A DNA stretch of 9,536 nt from Thermococcus paralvinellae (GCA_015662175.1 DQUR01000279.1:1-9536); one strand, 5' to 3'; shown: positions 1-6,440, counted from the stretch's first letter. Translations and numbers: made by a program. Notes: generated from the sequence alone by a model not told the origin.

Positions 1-98
1 CCCCCTCTCGGAGGGCAGTACAACCGGGATCGCTGGCGGGCTTAACTTCCGGGATCGAAACGAGACCGGGTGTGACCCCGCCGCTATGACCGCCGCAC
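1..98 (-). rRNA. 5S ribosomal RNA, 5' part (3' end outside the window)
   Basis: Read on the minus strand, this stretch starts GTGCGGCGGTCATAGC and continues through the conserved 5S core: ACACCCGG, then GATCCCGGAAGTTAAGCC, then CCAGCGATCCCGGTTGTACT, ending in a GC-rich CCTCCGAGAGGGGG hairpin arm at the window edge. This is the archaeal 5S pattern and closely resembles Thermococcales 5S RNA. About 20-25 nt of the 3' end, including the strand that closes helix I, lie outside the window. A TATA box sits about 28 bp upstream of the inferred 5' end, so the gene seems to have its own promoter. No 23S sequence is visible. The exact 5' end is uncertain by a few bases. Confidence 0.93.
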
Positions 99-122
99 CG
101 ATACATACTCACCGCTGGTTGA

Positions 123-130
123 TTTATAAA
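123..130 (-). promoter_or_regulatory. TATA box of the 5S rRNA gene
   Basis: TTTATAAA is centred about 28 bp before the 5S start, with CGCAAAC just upstream on the minus strand as a plausible BRE. The box is its own reverse complement, so the BRE must set direction. The plus-strand flank (GGTTGA) is a poorer BRE. Confidence 0.7.
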
Positions 131-156
131 GTTTGCGGTGTTAAGTTTGCGGTGTT
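129..156. repeat. Tandem duplication of a 14-bp unit upstream of the 5S promoter
   Basis: AAGTTTGCGGTGTT occurs twice back to back (129-142 and 143-156) without mismatch. On the minus strand the unit contains the BRE of the 5S promoter, so the duplication copies part of the promoter upstream. On the plus strand it lies about 50-75 bp before scpB. Confidence 0.85.
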
Positions 157-175
157 AAAAAAGATTATTAACACC
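151..175. promoter_or_regulatory. 8-bp inverted repeat before scpB, possible operator
   Basis: GGTGTTAA (151-158) and TTAACACC (168-175) are perfect inverted repeats with a 9-nt A/T-rich spacer. The site sits where the scpB promoter should be: a weak TATA candidate, GTTAAAAAAG at 154-163, lies inside it. It could be a protein-binding site for scpB or the 5S gene. Function is inferred from position only. Confidence 0.4.
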
Positions 176-203
176 TAACCCTTAAAATTCAAAGGTGATG
201 ATA

Positions 204-803
204 ATGGGATTACTTGAAGACAAGGCCCTGGTTGAGGCAGCCCTCTTTGTTGCGGGAAGGCCCTTGAGTATAAAAGAGCTTTCAAAAGCCCTAGGAATAA
301 GATCTCACGATTACCTCGAAAAGCTGATTGAGCTGATTGCTGCAGAGTATGCCGAGAGAAAAAGTGCAATTGAGGTTGTTAGGGTTTTGGGAGACAAATA
401 CGTCATGCAGGTTAAGCAGGAATATTCCCAGAGGGTAATCTACCTGATGCCAAAGCCCGACTTGAGGACTGGCGAGCTGAAAACCCTTGCATTAATTGCA
501 TACCTCCAGCCGATAGAGCAGAGCAAGATAGTAAAACTCAGGGGAAGTCAGGCGTATGAACATATCAAGCATCTCCTTCAAATGGGGCTGATCTATGCGG
601 AGCCATATGAAAGAACCAGGCTTCTGGGAACAACCCAGAAGTTTGCAGAACTCTATGGATTTCCGGAAAATGACCCTCTGTTGATTAAAGAAGCATTCAA
701 AAAGGTAGTTCACGCTGAATATGCTGATTTAATCGAAAAACTTGAGAAAAGTGAAAAAAGTGAAAAAGGTGAAAATCAGCTGGGTGATTCCCTGGAGATT
801 TAG
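204..803 (+). CDS. scpB: Segregation and condensation protein ScpB
   Basis: This 199-residue protein matches the ScpB family, the winged-helix (kite) subunit that binds the kleisin ScpA and, with SMC, compacts and segregates the chromosome. Two winged-helix domains are expected at about residues 5-70 (opening LLEDKALVEAALFVAGRPLS, typical of ScpB) and 80-165 (LKTLALIAYLQPIEQSKI, then the conserved RLLGTTQKFAELYG). The C-terminus is a charged low-complexity tail with SEK-type repeats. I chose ATG 204 because AGGTGATG (193-200) is a good Shine-Dalgarno at the right spacing; GTG 195 and ATG 198 lie within that site. No scpA or smc is visible here. The gene is divergent from the 5S gene and about 100 bp upstream of the RPA operon, which has its own promoter. 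Confidence 0.9.
   Translation: MGLLEDKALVEAALFVAGRPLSIKELSKALGIRSHDYLEKLIELIAAEYAERKSAIEVVRVLGDKYVMQVKQEYSQRVIYLMPKPDLRTGELKTLALIAYLQPIEQSKIVKLRGSQAYEHIKHLLQMGLIYAEPYERTRLLGTTQKFAELYGFPENDPLLIKEAFKKVVHAEYADLIEKLEKSEKSEKGENQLGDSLEI
751..775 (+). repeat. 9-bp tandem repeat in the scpB 3' end
   Basis: The unit GTGAAAAAA/G repeats about 2.8 times and encodes the K-S-E-K-S-E-K-G-E part of the ScpB tail. The unit is a multiple of three, so copy-number changes would keep the frame. Confidence 0.75.
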
Positions 804-853
804 CTCTTCGGTTTCCAGGCAAAAAGAAGATTTGGGTTTATTTTGTGGGATTT

Positions 854-871
854 GAAAAAAGTTTAAATATA
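854..871 (+). promoter_or_regulatory. BRE/TATA promoter of the RPA operon
   Basis: GAAAAAAG (BRE-like, 854-861) is followed directly by TTTAAATATA (862-871). Initiation is expected near 890, just before the GGGTGAG Shine-Dalgarno (893-899) and ATG 905. It is the strongest archaeal promoter in this part of the window. Confidence 0.75.
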
Positions 872-904
872 TTGAACTGAAAATTACCATTCGGGTGAGT
901 TTAT

Positions 905-1972
905 ATGGCAGTGCTTACCAAGGAACGGATTGTTGAGCTTATTCAGAAACAAAAAGGACTTAGTTTGGATGAAATCGAGGAAAAAATTGCTGAGATTGTT
1001 CAAAGGGATAAAATCTCGGAGCATGCTGCTGCCCTACTTTTAGCGGAGCAGCTTGGGGTTAACCTGGAAGAAACGGCACCGTTGATGTACATTGCTGATT
1101 TGGTTCCGGGAATGAGGGATGTGAACATAGTCGGCAGGATCATGCGCAAGTATGGAATCAGGGAGTATCTCAAGAAAGATGGGAGCAGGGGACAGGTTGC
1201 AAGCCTCTTAATCTATGACAGCACTGGAAAGGCAAGGGTGGTTCTCTGGGATGGGAAGGTTGGTGAATACTACAACAAGCTTCAGGTGGGTGATATCATC
1301 AAGGTAATCGATGCAAATGTCAGGGAAAGCCTGGCAGGACTTCCGGAGCTTCATGTGAACTTCAGAAGCAGAATAATCATTAATCCAGAGGATCCAAGAG
1401 TTGAAGAGATCCCTCCCCTTGAGGAGGTCAGAACATACTCCTATTCAAGGAAGAAGATTGCAGAACTGATGGGTGGGGAGAAATTCGTTGAACTCAGGGG
1501 AACAATCGCAAAGCTTTACAGGGTTATAGTTTACGACGCATGTCCAGAATGCAGGAGGAAAGTTGACCATGACCCGGCGATGGATGTATGGATATGTCCC
1601 GAGCATGGTGAGGTATCACCACTGAAAATGACGGTGGTTGATTTCGGAATTGATGATTCAACGGGCTATGTCAGGGTTACACTGTTTGGCGAAGATGCTG
1701 CCGAGCTTTTAGGAGTTGAACCCGAGGAAATAGACGGAAAGCTGAAGGAGTTAATGGAGATGGGAATGACAATCAAGGAAGCTGGAAGAAAATTGGCGGA
1801 GGAGGAGTTATATCCGCTGCTTGGAAGGGAGATAATCGTTAGAGGAAATGTCGTAGAAGACAGATTTCTGGGGCTTTTGTTTAAAGCGTCTTCATGGGAG
1901 GATGTTGACTATAGGGAGGAGATTGAGAGAGTTAGGAAAAGCCTCAGAGATGTTCTCAAGGGGGTGCTCTGA
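905..1972 (+). CDS. rpa41: Replication protein A large subunit, RPA41
   Basis: At 355 residues it matches the large subunit of the Thermococcales heterotrimeric RPA, the single-stranded-DNA-binding complex of replication, recombination and repair. Residues 1-60 form a helical N-terminal region. Residues about 62-160 form an OB fold (MYIADLVPGMRDVNIVGRI, then STGKARVVLWDGK). From about 190 a second OB-fold region carries a zinc-binding insertion, C213-x2-C216-x14-C231-x2-H234, as in archaeal RPA. A DSTGYVRVTLFGEDA strand pattern follows. The start is ATG 905, six bases after GGTGA. The TGA stop overlaps the ATG of rpa14 by one base, implying translational coupling. Gene order and family agree with the P. 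furiosus rpa41-rpa14-rpa32 operon. Confidence 0.95.
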   Translation: MAVLTKERIVELIQKQKGLSLDEIEEKIAEIVQRDKISEHAAALLLAEQLGVNLEETAPLMYIADLVPGMRDVNIVGRIMRKYGIREYLKKDGSRGQVASLLIYDSTGKARVVLWDGKVGEYYNKLQVGDIIKVIDANVRESLAGLPELHVNFRSRIIINPEDPRVEEIPPLEEVRTYSYSRKKIAELMGGEKFVELRGTIAKLYRVIVYDACPECRRKVDHDPAMDVWICPEHGEVSPLKMTVVDFGIDDSTGYVRVTLFGEDAAELLGVEPEEIDGKLKELMEMGMTIKEAGRKLAEEELYPLLGREIIVRGNVVEDRFLGLLFKASSWEDVDYREEIERVRKSLRDVLKGVL

Positions 1973-2343
1973 TGGAAGGACTTCAACCACAAATTAGGCG
2001 TAGGAAACCGGCTGTGGAGAGAAAGATCGGTGAGATAACTGAAGGGGATACAAGGGTTGCACTGATTGGAAAGGTGATCAAGGTGAATAAGCTCGATTAC
2101 CTGTTCTGGCTTGATGATGGAACCGGAGTTGCTGTAATCGAGACGGAGGAAAACGTTCTCCCAAAGGTCGGACAGACCGTTAGGGTGATAGGCAGGGTAA
2201 TCAGGAACGAGGAGATGCACATCTATGCAGAGGTTGTTCAGGACTTCAGTGACGCGGATTTAGAAAGTCTGGAAGAAATTCAAGAGCTTGAGAGGAGAAT
2301 TTTGCCAAAGGTTGAGAATGCATTGGTGTGGTGGTCAGAATGA
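1972..2343 (+). CDS. rpa14: Replication protein A small subunit, RPA14
   Basis: This 123-residue protein is a single OB fold (about residues 15-100). It shows the strand pattern GDTRVALIGKVIKV, then LDDGTGVAVIET, then VGQTVRVIGRVI, and an acidic C-terminal helix that in this family packs in the trimer interface with RPA41 and RPA32. It is the smallest subunit and is not expected to bind DNA strongly alone. ATG 1972 shares its first base with the rpa41 stop. A GGGGG run at 1960-1964 (AAGGGGGTG) supplies the Shine-Dalgarno inside rpa41. The last four bases (ATGA, 2340-2343) overlap the start of rpa32. Confidence 0.93.
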   Translation: MEGLQPQIRRRKPAVERKIGEITEGDTRVALIGKVIKVNKLDYLFWLDDGTGVAVIETEENVLPKVGQTVRVIGRVIRNEEMHIYAEVVQDFSDADLESLEEIQELERRILPKVENALVWWSE

Positions 2344-3149
2344 AGAAGCGCTTACCTGCCACCAGAGTTTATATTAAGGACATCCTTGAGGGGTTCTACG
2401 TTAAAAGTGAAGGGGATTTTGAGCCCAATTATCTGATCACAAAAGATGCGAGAAAGGTTTACAGGGCTAAGATAGTTGCAACCGTTGTGAGGGATCCAGT
2501 GATAGCTGAAGACGAAACGTACGGAAAGTTTCAAATTGATGACGGCACCGGTGTAATATGGGTTCTTGGATTCAGGGACGATACAAAATTTGCCAAGCTC
2601 GTTAAGAAAGGTGACCTTGTGCAGATTATTGGGAAGATTGCAGAGTGGAGGGGGGACAAGCAAATTCTGGTTGAAGGAGTTTCAAAGGTTCATCCAAACA
2701 TGTGGATTCTCCACCGCTACGAGACGTTAAGGGATAAGGTGGAGCACATAAAGAAGGCCAGGGTTGCATTTGAAATCTACAACACGTATGGAATAACGGC
2801 AAAGGCCAAGGTAATCGCAAAGAACAAGGGGATAAGCGAAGATTTGCTTGAGACCATTGATGAACTCTATGCAATAATGATGGAGCAGAGGGCGGAGGAG
2901 ACCTTGGAAGAGGAAATGTTCGAGGGGGAAGAGAAGAAAGTTAAAGTTGATGAAACCCTTGAAGATGCAAAAAAGGCCATACTTGAGATACTGAGATCAA
3001 AAGGCGACAGGCCGGTTTCAAGAAAGTACATAGAGAGAAAACTACAGGAAAAGTTTGAACCAGACATCATAGATGACGCTATCAGGGAACTCCTGGCGGA
3101 GGGAGAAATCTACGAACCAGAAATTGGCTATTATAAGATCCTAGCTTAA
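2340..3149 (+). CDS. rpa32: Replication protein A middle subunit, RPA32
   Basis: This 269-residue protein has the RPA32 layout. It has an N-terminal OB fold (about residues 35-125, with KFQIDDGTGVIWVLGF and GDLVQIIGKI), a helical stretch, an acidic linker (about 175-200, ETLEEEMFEGEEKK) and a C-terminal winged-helix domain (about 205-269, AKKAILEILRSKGDRPVS onward). In RPA2 proteins that last domain binds repair and replication partners. The start is ATG 2340, overlapping the rpa14 stop in ATGA; GGTGG just upstream is a suitable Shine-Dalgarno. In-frame GTG codons at 2328 and 2331 are possible but less likely. Last gene of the operon. Confidence 0.93.
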   Translation: MKKRLPATRVYIKDILEGFYVKSEGDFEPNYLITKDARKVYRAKIVATVVRDPVIAEDETYGKFQIDDGTGVIWVLGFRDDTKFAKLVKKGDLVQIIGKIAEWRGDKQILVEGVSKVHPNMWILHRYETLRDKVEHIKKARVAFEIYNTYGITAKAKVIAKNKGISEDLLETIDELYAIMMEQRAEETLEEEMFEGEEKKVKVDETLEDAKKAILEILRSKGDRPVSRKYIERKLQEKFEPDIIDDAIRELLAEGEIYEPEIGYYKILA

Positions 3150-3168
3150 TCCTTTATATATTTTTAGC
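3150..3168 (+). terminator. T-rich terminator of the RPA operon
   Basis: The 19-bp gap between the converging stop codons reads TCCTTTATATATTTTTAGC. The T-rich run ending in five T's (3160-3164) fits archaeal oligo-T termination on the plus strand. There is no matching T-run for the minus-strand gene in the gap. Confidence 0.5.
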
Positions 3169-3549
3169 TTAGTATTGCTCCCTCATCGTTCTTATCACCG
3201 GATCGTGAATTAGTGTTGAGGTTATGCTATCAACTGCCCTGAAAAATTCCTCCTTTCCCTCTTCAAACTCCATGTTGTCAACTTTGATTATTTCGTACCT
3301 GCTGCCAAGGATCCATCTTCCAAGGATTATCTTTTCTTTTCCGTTGTATGAGGCGTCAATCCTTACGAGGCCGTAGGGAATATCGGCTGTCCACCAGTTT
3401 GCTTTAAACTCTACCTTCCATCCCAGCTTTTCTAGTTCCTTGACCATAACATCCATTGTTTCCCCGGGACCGTGAGGAGTCCTGAAAGTAACAACGAGCC
3501 ACAGCTCATCTCTCTCAAGATTTTCTTCAAACACCTTTTCAAAAATCAT
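3169..3549 (-). CDS. Small soluble protein of unknown function, coupled to the lipid prenyltransferase
   Basis: I do not recognise a family for this 126-residue protein. It has no signal peptide, membrane segment or cysteine. It alternates strand-like segments (ELWLVVTFRTP, WKVEFKANWW, YGLVRIDASY, KIILGRWILGSRYEIIKV) with helices (TMDVMVKELEKLGW, GKEEFFRAVDSITSTLI), so a small alpha/beta domain is likely. ATG 3549 is chosen because GGGGGTGAG lies just upstream; a start at 3576 would extend into the neighbour. It starts four bases after the stop of the prenyltransferase gene (3554), so the two are surely co-transcribed. A role with that membrane enzyme or in lipid metabolism is only an inference from context. 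Confidence 0.8.
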   Translation of the reverse strand: MIFEKVFEENLERDELWLVVTFRTPHGPGETMDVMVKELEKLGWKVEFKANWWTADIPYGLVRIDASYNGKEKIILGRWILGSRYEIIKVDNMEFEEGKEEFFRAVDSITSTLIHDPVIRTMREQY

Positions 3550-3553
3550 AATC

Positions 3554-4390
3554 TCACCCCCTTGTGATTGAGCCAAAAAGGAAGCTAAACACGGCCAGAT
3601 ATATTGCGGCTTTTAATTTTTTCTGAGCCCTTCCAGCTGTTTTTGGTGTTGGGTTCTTCAATAGCTCAAAAACAGCCGTCAGTATGAGACCATCAACAAT
3701 AACCATAGGCAGATACCCTATTCCAATTCCCGCTCTTAAGGGTAGAAATGATGCAACAACAGTTGCCATGCCAAATACTGATGCAAGATAGGCGGATTTC
3801 TTAATTCCCCACACAATAGGCAAAGTTTTTGCTCCCTTCGCTTTATCTCCCTCGATGTCCTCGATGTCTTTCATAATTTCCCTTGCAAGGTTTACCAAAA
3901 AGGCACACAACGCCAGATATCCTGCCAGTCCTATTTTACCCACTGCAATCGCACCGTATAGGGGTGTTGTCCCCGTTAAGCTTGCAACCATTATGTTTCC
4001 GATGATCGGCAGTGGCTTGAGCTTCCACGCATATATGACGAGCACAGAATACGCAATTACTGCCAGCAGGAATGCATATTCATTGAGCTGATAGGCCAAG
4101 AGAAGGCCCACAGCAAATAGAAGCATGGAGTACCAGAGGGCGGTTTTTCTTGAAATTGCACCCCGCGGCAGAGGCCTTGCTGGGCGATTGATTTTATCGA
4201 TCTCATAGTCAAAGTAGTCATTTATTGTATTTCCGGCACTGCATCCCAAAAATATAACCCCAAAGATCAACATTGCTGTTTTTAACTCTGGAAAATGCCC
4301 CAGAGCCACAACCGAACCCAGTATGCCAACTAACCCGGCAACAAAGCAATTATGGGGCCGTAATATTTCAATAAAAGCTTTGGGCTCCAC
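3554..4390 (-). CDS. Digeranylgeranylglyceryl phosphate synthase (UbiA family)
   Basis: This membrane prenyltransferase (EC 2.5.1.42) transfers the second geranylgeranyl chain to geranylgeranylglyceryl phosphate, making the second ether bond of archaeal lipids. The 278-residue product shows both UbiA motifs: N57-D58-x2-D61-x3-D65 followed by KINRPARPLPRGAIS, and D175-x2-D178-x3-D182 in REIMKDIEDIEGDKAKG. These bind the Mg2+-diphosphate substrate. About eight or nine hydrophobic helices fill the rest. I chose GTG 4390 (MEPKAFIEILRPHNC) because AGGTG (4402-4398) is well spaced before it and the resulting N-terminus matches how I recall Pyrococcus homologues starting. GTG 4399, adding three residues, overlaps that Shine-Dalgarno. 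Other UbiA enzymes share these motifs, but an archaeal soluble-quinone pathway is not expected here. Confidence 0.88.
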   Translation of the reverse strand: MEPKAFIEILRPHNCFVAGLVGILGSVVALGHFPELKTAMLIFGVIFLGCSAGNTINDYFDYEIDKINRPARPLPRGAISRKTALWYSMLLFAVGLLLAYQLNEYAFLLAVIAYSVLVIYAWKLKPLPIIGNIMVASLTGTTPLYGAIAVGKIGLAGYLALCAFLVNLAREIMKDIEDIEGDKAKGAKTLPIVWGIKKSAYLASVFGMATVVASFLPLRAGIGIGYLPMVIVDGLILTAVFELLKNPTPKTAGRAQKKLKAAIYLAVFSFLFGSITRG

Positions 4391-4422
4391 TAGGCGCACC
4401 TAATATAAAGGAAGGTGTGAGG

Positions 4423-4430
4423 TATTAAAA
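4423..4430 (-). promoter_or_regulatory. Possible TATA box of the prenyltransferase gene
   Basis: TTTTAATA on the minus strand lies about 35 bp before GTG 4390, predicting initiation near 4400 and a leader of about 10 nt. The gene may also be read from the kinase gene upstream, whose stop is only 48 bp away. Confidence 0.4.
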
Positions 4431-4438
4431 CCTTATCC

Positions 4439-5509
4439 CTAGAGGGCATTTCTGTCCAATAGGCCCAGCTCTTCCCCGTCTTCTCTAACCCTGATCCTTC
4501 CGAACCTAATCTCACGAACTTTCTTTATTGTCTCCTCATCCAACGGTGTTAGGATTTCAGCTTTCATTTCCTTGAAGTTTATGAACTTGAGAATTCCCAA
4601 TCCTAGGCAGAAACCATCTTCATCAATTAGACCAAGGACGAGGTTGCTTAATTTTTCAAAATCAAAATACTGCAAAACGTTTTTATCAACGTGTCTCGGA
4701 GCATTCGTGATATCTGCCTTTACGATAAAGTATTTTTCCCCAATCTTTCTCCCGTGGATAATCAGCCATTTAAACAGAGTTTCTAGGAGAGATTTTTCAT
4801 TTTCATTGATTTCTTCGCCTTGAAAGAGCTGGGTTCCACTTATGATGAACTGGTTCAGGTTAATTGTATACGATTTTGGATCTTTAAAATATTCTCTCCA
4901 TTTTTCTTTTCTTATCTCCCTCCTCTCTTCCCTGCTAAATTTCCGGGCTCTTTCACTAACCTTCAGATGGAAAATTTGAATTTTCCCTTCAAACGGCTTT
5001 AATATGGGTTCCAGCTCATTTTTTCTCTGGAGTGCGACTAACACATCGGGCTTAACAGTTTCAATCTTCATTCTCTTAAGTTCAACACCTGAACCACTGA
5101 TTAATCCTGTTGTGTCTATGATTATTACATCCGCCCTTTTTTCTGCCTCTTCCGTAAGTAGCTTGACCCCGGCGATCATCTCTCCAAAGAACTGATTTGG
5201 AGTTATGCTACCCACAAAATAGTGTTTATACGCCTCTATATCTCCAAGGGACTCAAATAACCCATTTGGAAATCCCAGGCTTATTGTGGTCGGGGGGAGA
5301 ATGCCTTTCTGTCCGATGTCACTGTCAATTATCGCAACTCTGAATCCCGATGAAAGGAGTTCATTTGCTAAGAAAGTCGCTAAAGTGGTTTTTCCGCTAT
5401 CAACTCCACCCAAAATCATTATTTTAACTGGCTTTTTATGATTTTCCAGAATTTTTAGGATGTCCCTTCTATCCTCTGGTACCTCTTGTGTGTATTTTGC
5501 TTTGTTCAT
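4439..5509 (-). CDS. Clp1/Grc3-type polynucleotide 5'-hydroxyl kinase
   Basis: This 356-residue P-loop protein belongs to the Clp1/Grc3 family, which phosphorylates 5'-OH ends of RNA or DNA with NTP. A Pyrococcus horikoshii Clp1 homologue is a known polynucleotide kinase. The Walker A motif is GGVDSGKT (34-41). VAIIDSDIGQ (58-67) is the family's second acidic motif, with D62 and D64. VIIIDTTGLISGSG (128-141) is the Walker B region. A basic RARKFSREERREIRKEK segment (about 187-203) fits the lid region. The C-terminal 130 residues should form the family's beta domain. ATG 5509 is used; AGGAG lies about 10 bases upstream, a rather long spacing. It is first in the minus-strand cluster. A role in RNA 5'-end healing or tRNA maturation is inferred from the family. 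Confidence 0.87.
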   Translation of the reverse strand: MNKAKYTQEVPEDRRDILKILENHKKPVKIMILGGVDSGKTTLATFLANELLSSGFRVAIIDSDIGQKGILPPTTISLGFPNGLFESLGDIEAYKHYFVGSITPNQFFGEMIAGVKLLTEEAEKRADVIIIDTTGLISGSGVELKRMKIETVKPDVLVALQRKNELEPILKPFEGKIQIFHLKVSERARKFSREERREIRKEKWREYFKDPKSYTINLNQFIISGTQLFQGEEINENEKSLLETLFKWLIIHGRKIGEKYFIVKADITNAPRHVDKNVLQYFDFEKLSNLVLGLIDEDGFCLGLGILKFINFKEMKAEILTPLDEETIKKVREIRFGRIRVREDGEELGLLDRNAL

Positions 5510-5574
5510 GGTTTAAATTTCTCCTGTCGGAATAAAAAGTTAACTTAGGATTTGCGGCTTAGGAATAGATATCT

Positions 5575-5700
5575 GATCTCTTCCCCACCCTAAGGTGCGA
5601 GGGTTCCAGTGAGAGCAGGGGGCGAGGCTTTCTAAAGTAATACTCCTTGAGAGCTCTCCTATGTTCTAACTTGTGAGTATTACATTCTCCCCCAACCTTT
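5575..5700. ncRNA. GC-rich structured intergenic segment, candidate non-coding RNA or dispersed element
   Basis: Between the kinase and antitoxin promoters lies a patch (about 5577-5630) much richer in G+C than the surrounding non-coding DNA, then a region with strong self-complementarity. On the minus strand ACCCT-CGCACCTT-AGGGT can fold as a hairpin. GTAATACTC (5637-5645) pairs perfectly with GAGTATTAC (5675-5683), enclosing the 10-bp palindrome GAGAGCTCTC (5649-5658). In AT-rich hyperthermophile genomes, GC-rich intergenic islands often mark functional RNAs. I match it to no known RNA family (not tRNA, 7S, RNase P or C/D box) and cannot tell the strand. A decayed mobile remnant is the main alternative. 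Confidence 0.35.
5637..5683. repeat. 9-bp perfect inverted repeat enclosing a 10-bp palindrome
   Basis: The arms are GTAATACTC (5637-5645) and GAGTATTAC (5675-5683), with a 29-nt loop holding GAGAGCTCTC (5649-5658). The loop can therefore form its own stem or be a dyadic binding site. It ends about 40 bp before the antitoxin TATA box. Confidence 0.8.
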
Positions 5701-5714
5701 CGAGACTGAATATG

Positions 5715-5732
5715 CAAAAGAGCTTTATATAT
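5715..5732 (+). promoter_or_regulatory. BRE/TATA promoter of the toxin-antitoxin operon
   Basis: CAAAAGAG followed by CTTTATATAT gives a BRE and TATA box (TATA at 5724-5732). Initiation is expected near 5752, leaving a very short leader with the GGTGGG Shine-Dalgarno (5752-5757) before ATG 5761. Confidence 0.7.
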
Positions 5733-5760
5733 GTGAGGTGTGTCCTTTATTGGTGGGATT

Positions 5761-5985
5761 ATGGAGAATGTTGTAGTTGTTGATAGGATTATCAAGAGAG
5801 TAAAAGAGACTAAGAGGGAACTGGAAAAGTTGGAGATTGAGTTATACAAATTAAAAGCCCAAACTCTGGAAGAAGAAGAGATGGACCTCAATGAAGCTGA
5901 GAGAATCATAAAAGAGGCTGAGGAACTCTACAAGAGTGGGAAGGGTCTTAGTATTGAGGAATTCAAGAGGGAGCTCGGCTTATGA
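5761..5985 (+). CDS. RelB-like antitoxin
   Basis: This 74-residue, very acidic, wholly helical protein (MENVVVVDRIIKRVKETKRE at the start, EEFKRELGL at the end) sits directly before a RelE-like toxin gene and overlaps it by 4 bases. Archaeal RelB antitoxins are short helical proteins of this kind that wrap around the toxin and often repress their own operon. No ribbon-helix-helix motif is clear. A coiled-coil-like heptad region covers about residues 8-40, and the C-terminal helix (about 42-74) probably contacts the toxin. The start is ATG 5761, four bases after GGTGG; an upstream GTG at 5740 would precede the predicted transcription start. Assignment rests mainly on size, composition and partner. 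Confidence 0.75.
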   Translation: MENVVVVDRIIKRVKETKRELEKLEIELYKLKAQTLEEEEMDLNEAERIIKEAEELYKSGKGLSIEEFKRELGL

Positions 5986-6258
5986 CTTTTAGGGTTATTA
6001 TTGATCCAGACGTGCTTAAGAAAACTAAAAAGTTCCTTAAACCTGCTCATCAGCGAAAATTGAATGAATTTCTTGAAATCCTACCAAATAATCCTGTACC
6101 TACTGGAAAGTTTGATATCAAAAAAAATTCGAGGTTTTAACAATCTTTTTAGGTTAAAACTTGGAAAGTACAGGGTTTTATATGTTGTCTTCTGGGACGA
6201 TGGTATTATAGTTGTAAAGGACATTCAACCAAGAGAATCCGCTTATAAAAAATTTTAA
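5982..6258 (+). pseudogene. RelE/ParE-family toxin interrupted by a frameshift at an A8 run
   Basis: Two frames together make a complete 91-residue archaeal RelE (translation-dependent mRNA endonuclease). From ATG 5982, in the ATGA overlap with the antitoxin stop, frame one reads MTFRVIIDPDVLKK to GKFDIKK, then meets TAA at 6138-6140, giving a 52-residue product. Removing one A from the eight A's at 6120-6127 joins it to KIRGFNNLFRLKLGKYRVLYVVF and on to SAYKKF (stop 6256-6258). The joined protein matches the P. horikoshii RelE layout, including the YRVxY core and the C-terminal PR-x-AYK pattern; R57, R64 and R84 of the joined protein fall where that family keeps functional arginines. All of these lie after the break, so the 52-residue product should be inactive. 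It may be a true pseudogene, a homopolymer sequencing error or a slippage-rescued gene. Confidence 0.83.
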
Positions 6259-6440
6259 TTTTAGATAAAGCGTTCATCTAAGCATCTCTGATAACAAATC
6301 CCCAATCCGCTTACTAGCTTTATCATTAAATAATCTTTAAAGTCGGATATTATGGTAGGGATGAAATTAATGGATGTTCAAAAATGTATATTTAGGGAGA
6401 TTCCTTTTCCTAAAACAGCCTCCCTCCTACTCTTCTCATT

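Noticed and set aside
2626..2874. Minus-strand frames opposite rpa32
   Set aside because: Antisense to conserved OB-fold coding sequence, with shadow-like Pro/Ser/Cys/Leu composition.
3855..4091. Plus-strand open frame opposite the prenyltransferase gene
   Set aside because: Shadow of a hydrophobic gene; no ribosome site or promoter, and the minus-strand motifs are decisive.
5544..5564. CTTAGGA repeated twice 14 bp apart upstream of the kinase gene
   Set aside because: Seven-base repeats of this composition are expected by chance; there is no further support for an operator.
5595..5640. Possible tRNA remnant, because of GAGGGTTCCAGTG resembling a T-arm
   Set aside because: No acceptor stem, D-arm or anticodon arm can be drawn around it.
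5559..5909. 116-codon minus-strand open frame across the antitoxin start and the GC-rich island
   Set aside because: It is antisense to the antitoxin, its N-terminal half is Ser/Leu-rich shadow composition, and it has no promoter or Shine-Dalgarno.
6064..6258. Separate 64-residue protein starting at ATG 6064
   Set aside because: Its first 21 residues are an out-of-frame reading of the toxin N-terminal region; only the part after the A-run is RelE-like, so it is the toxin's second half, not a gene.
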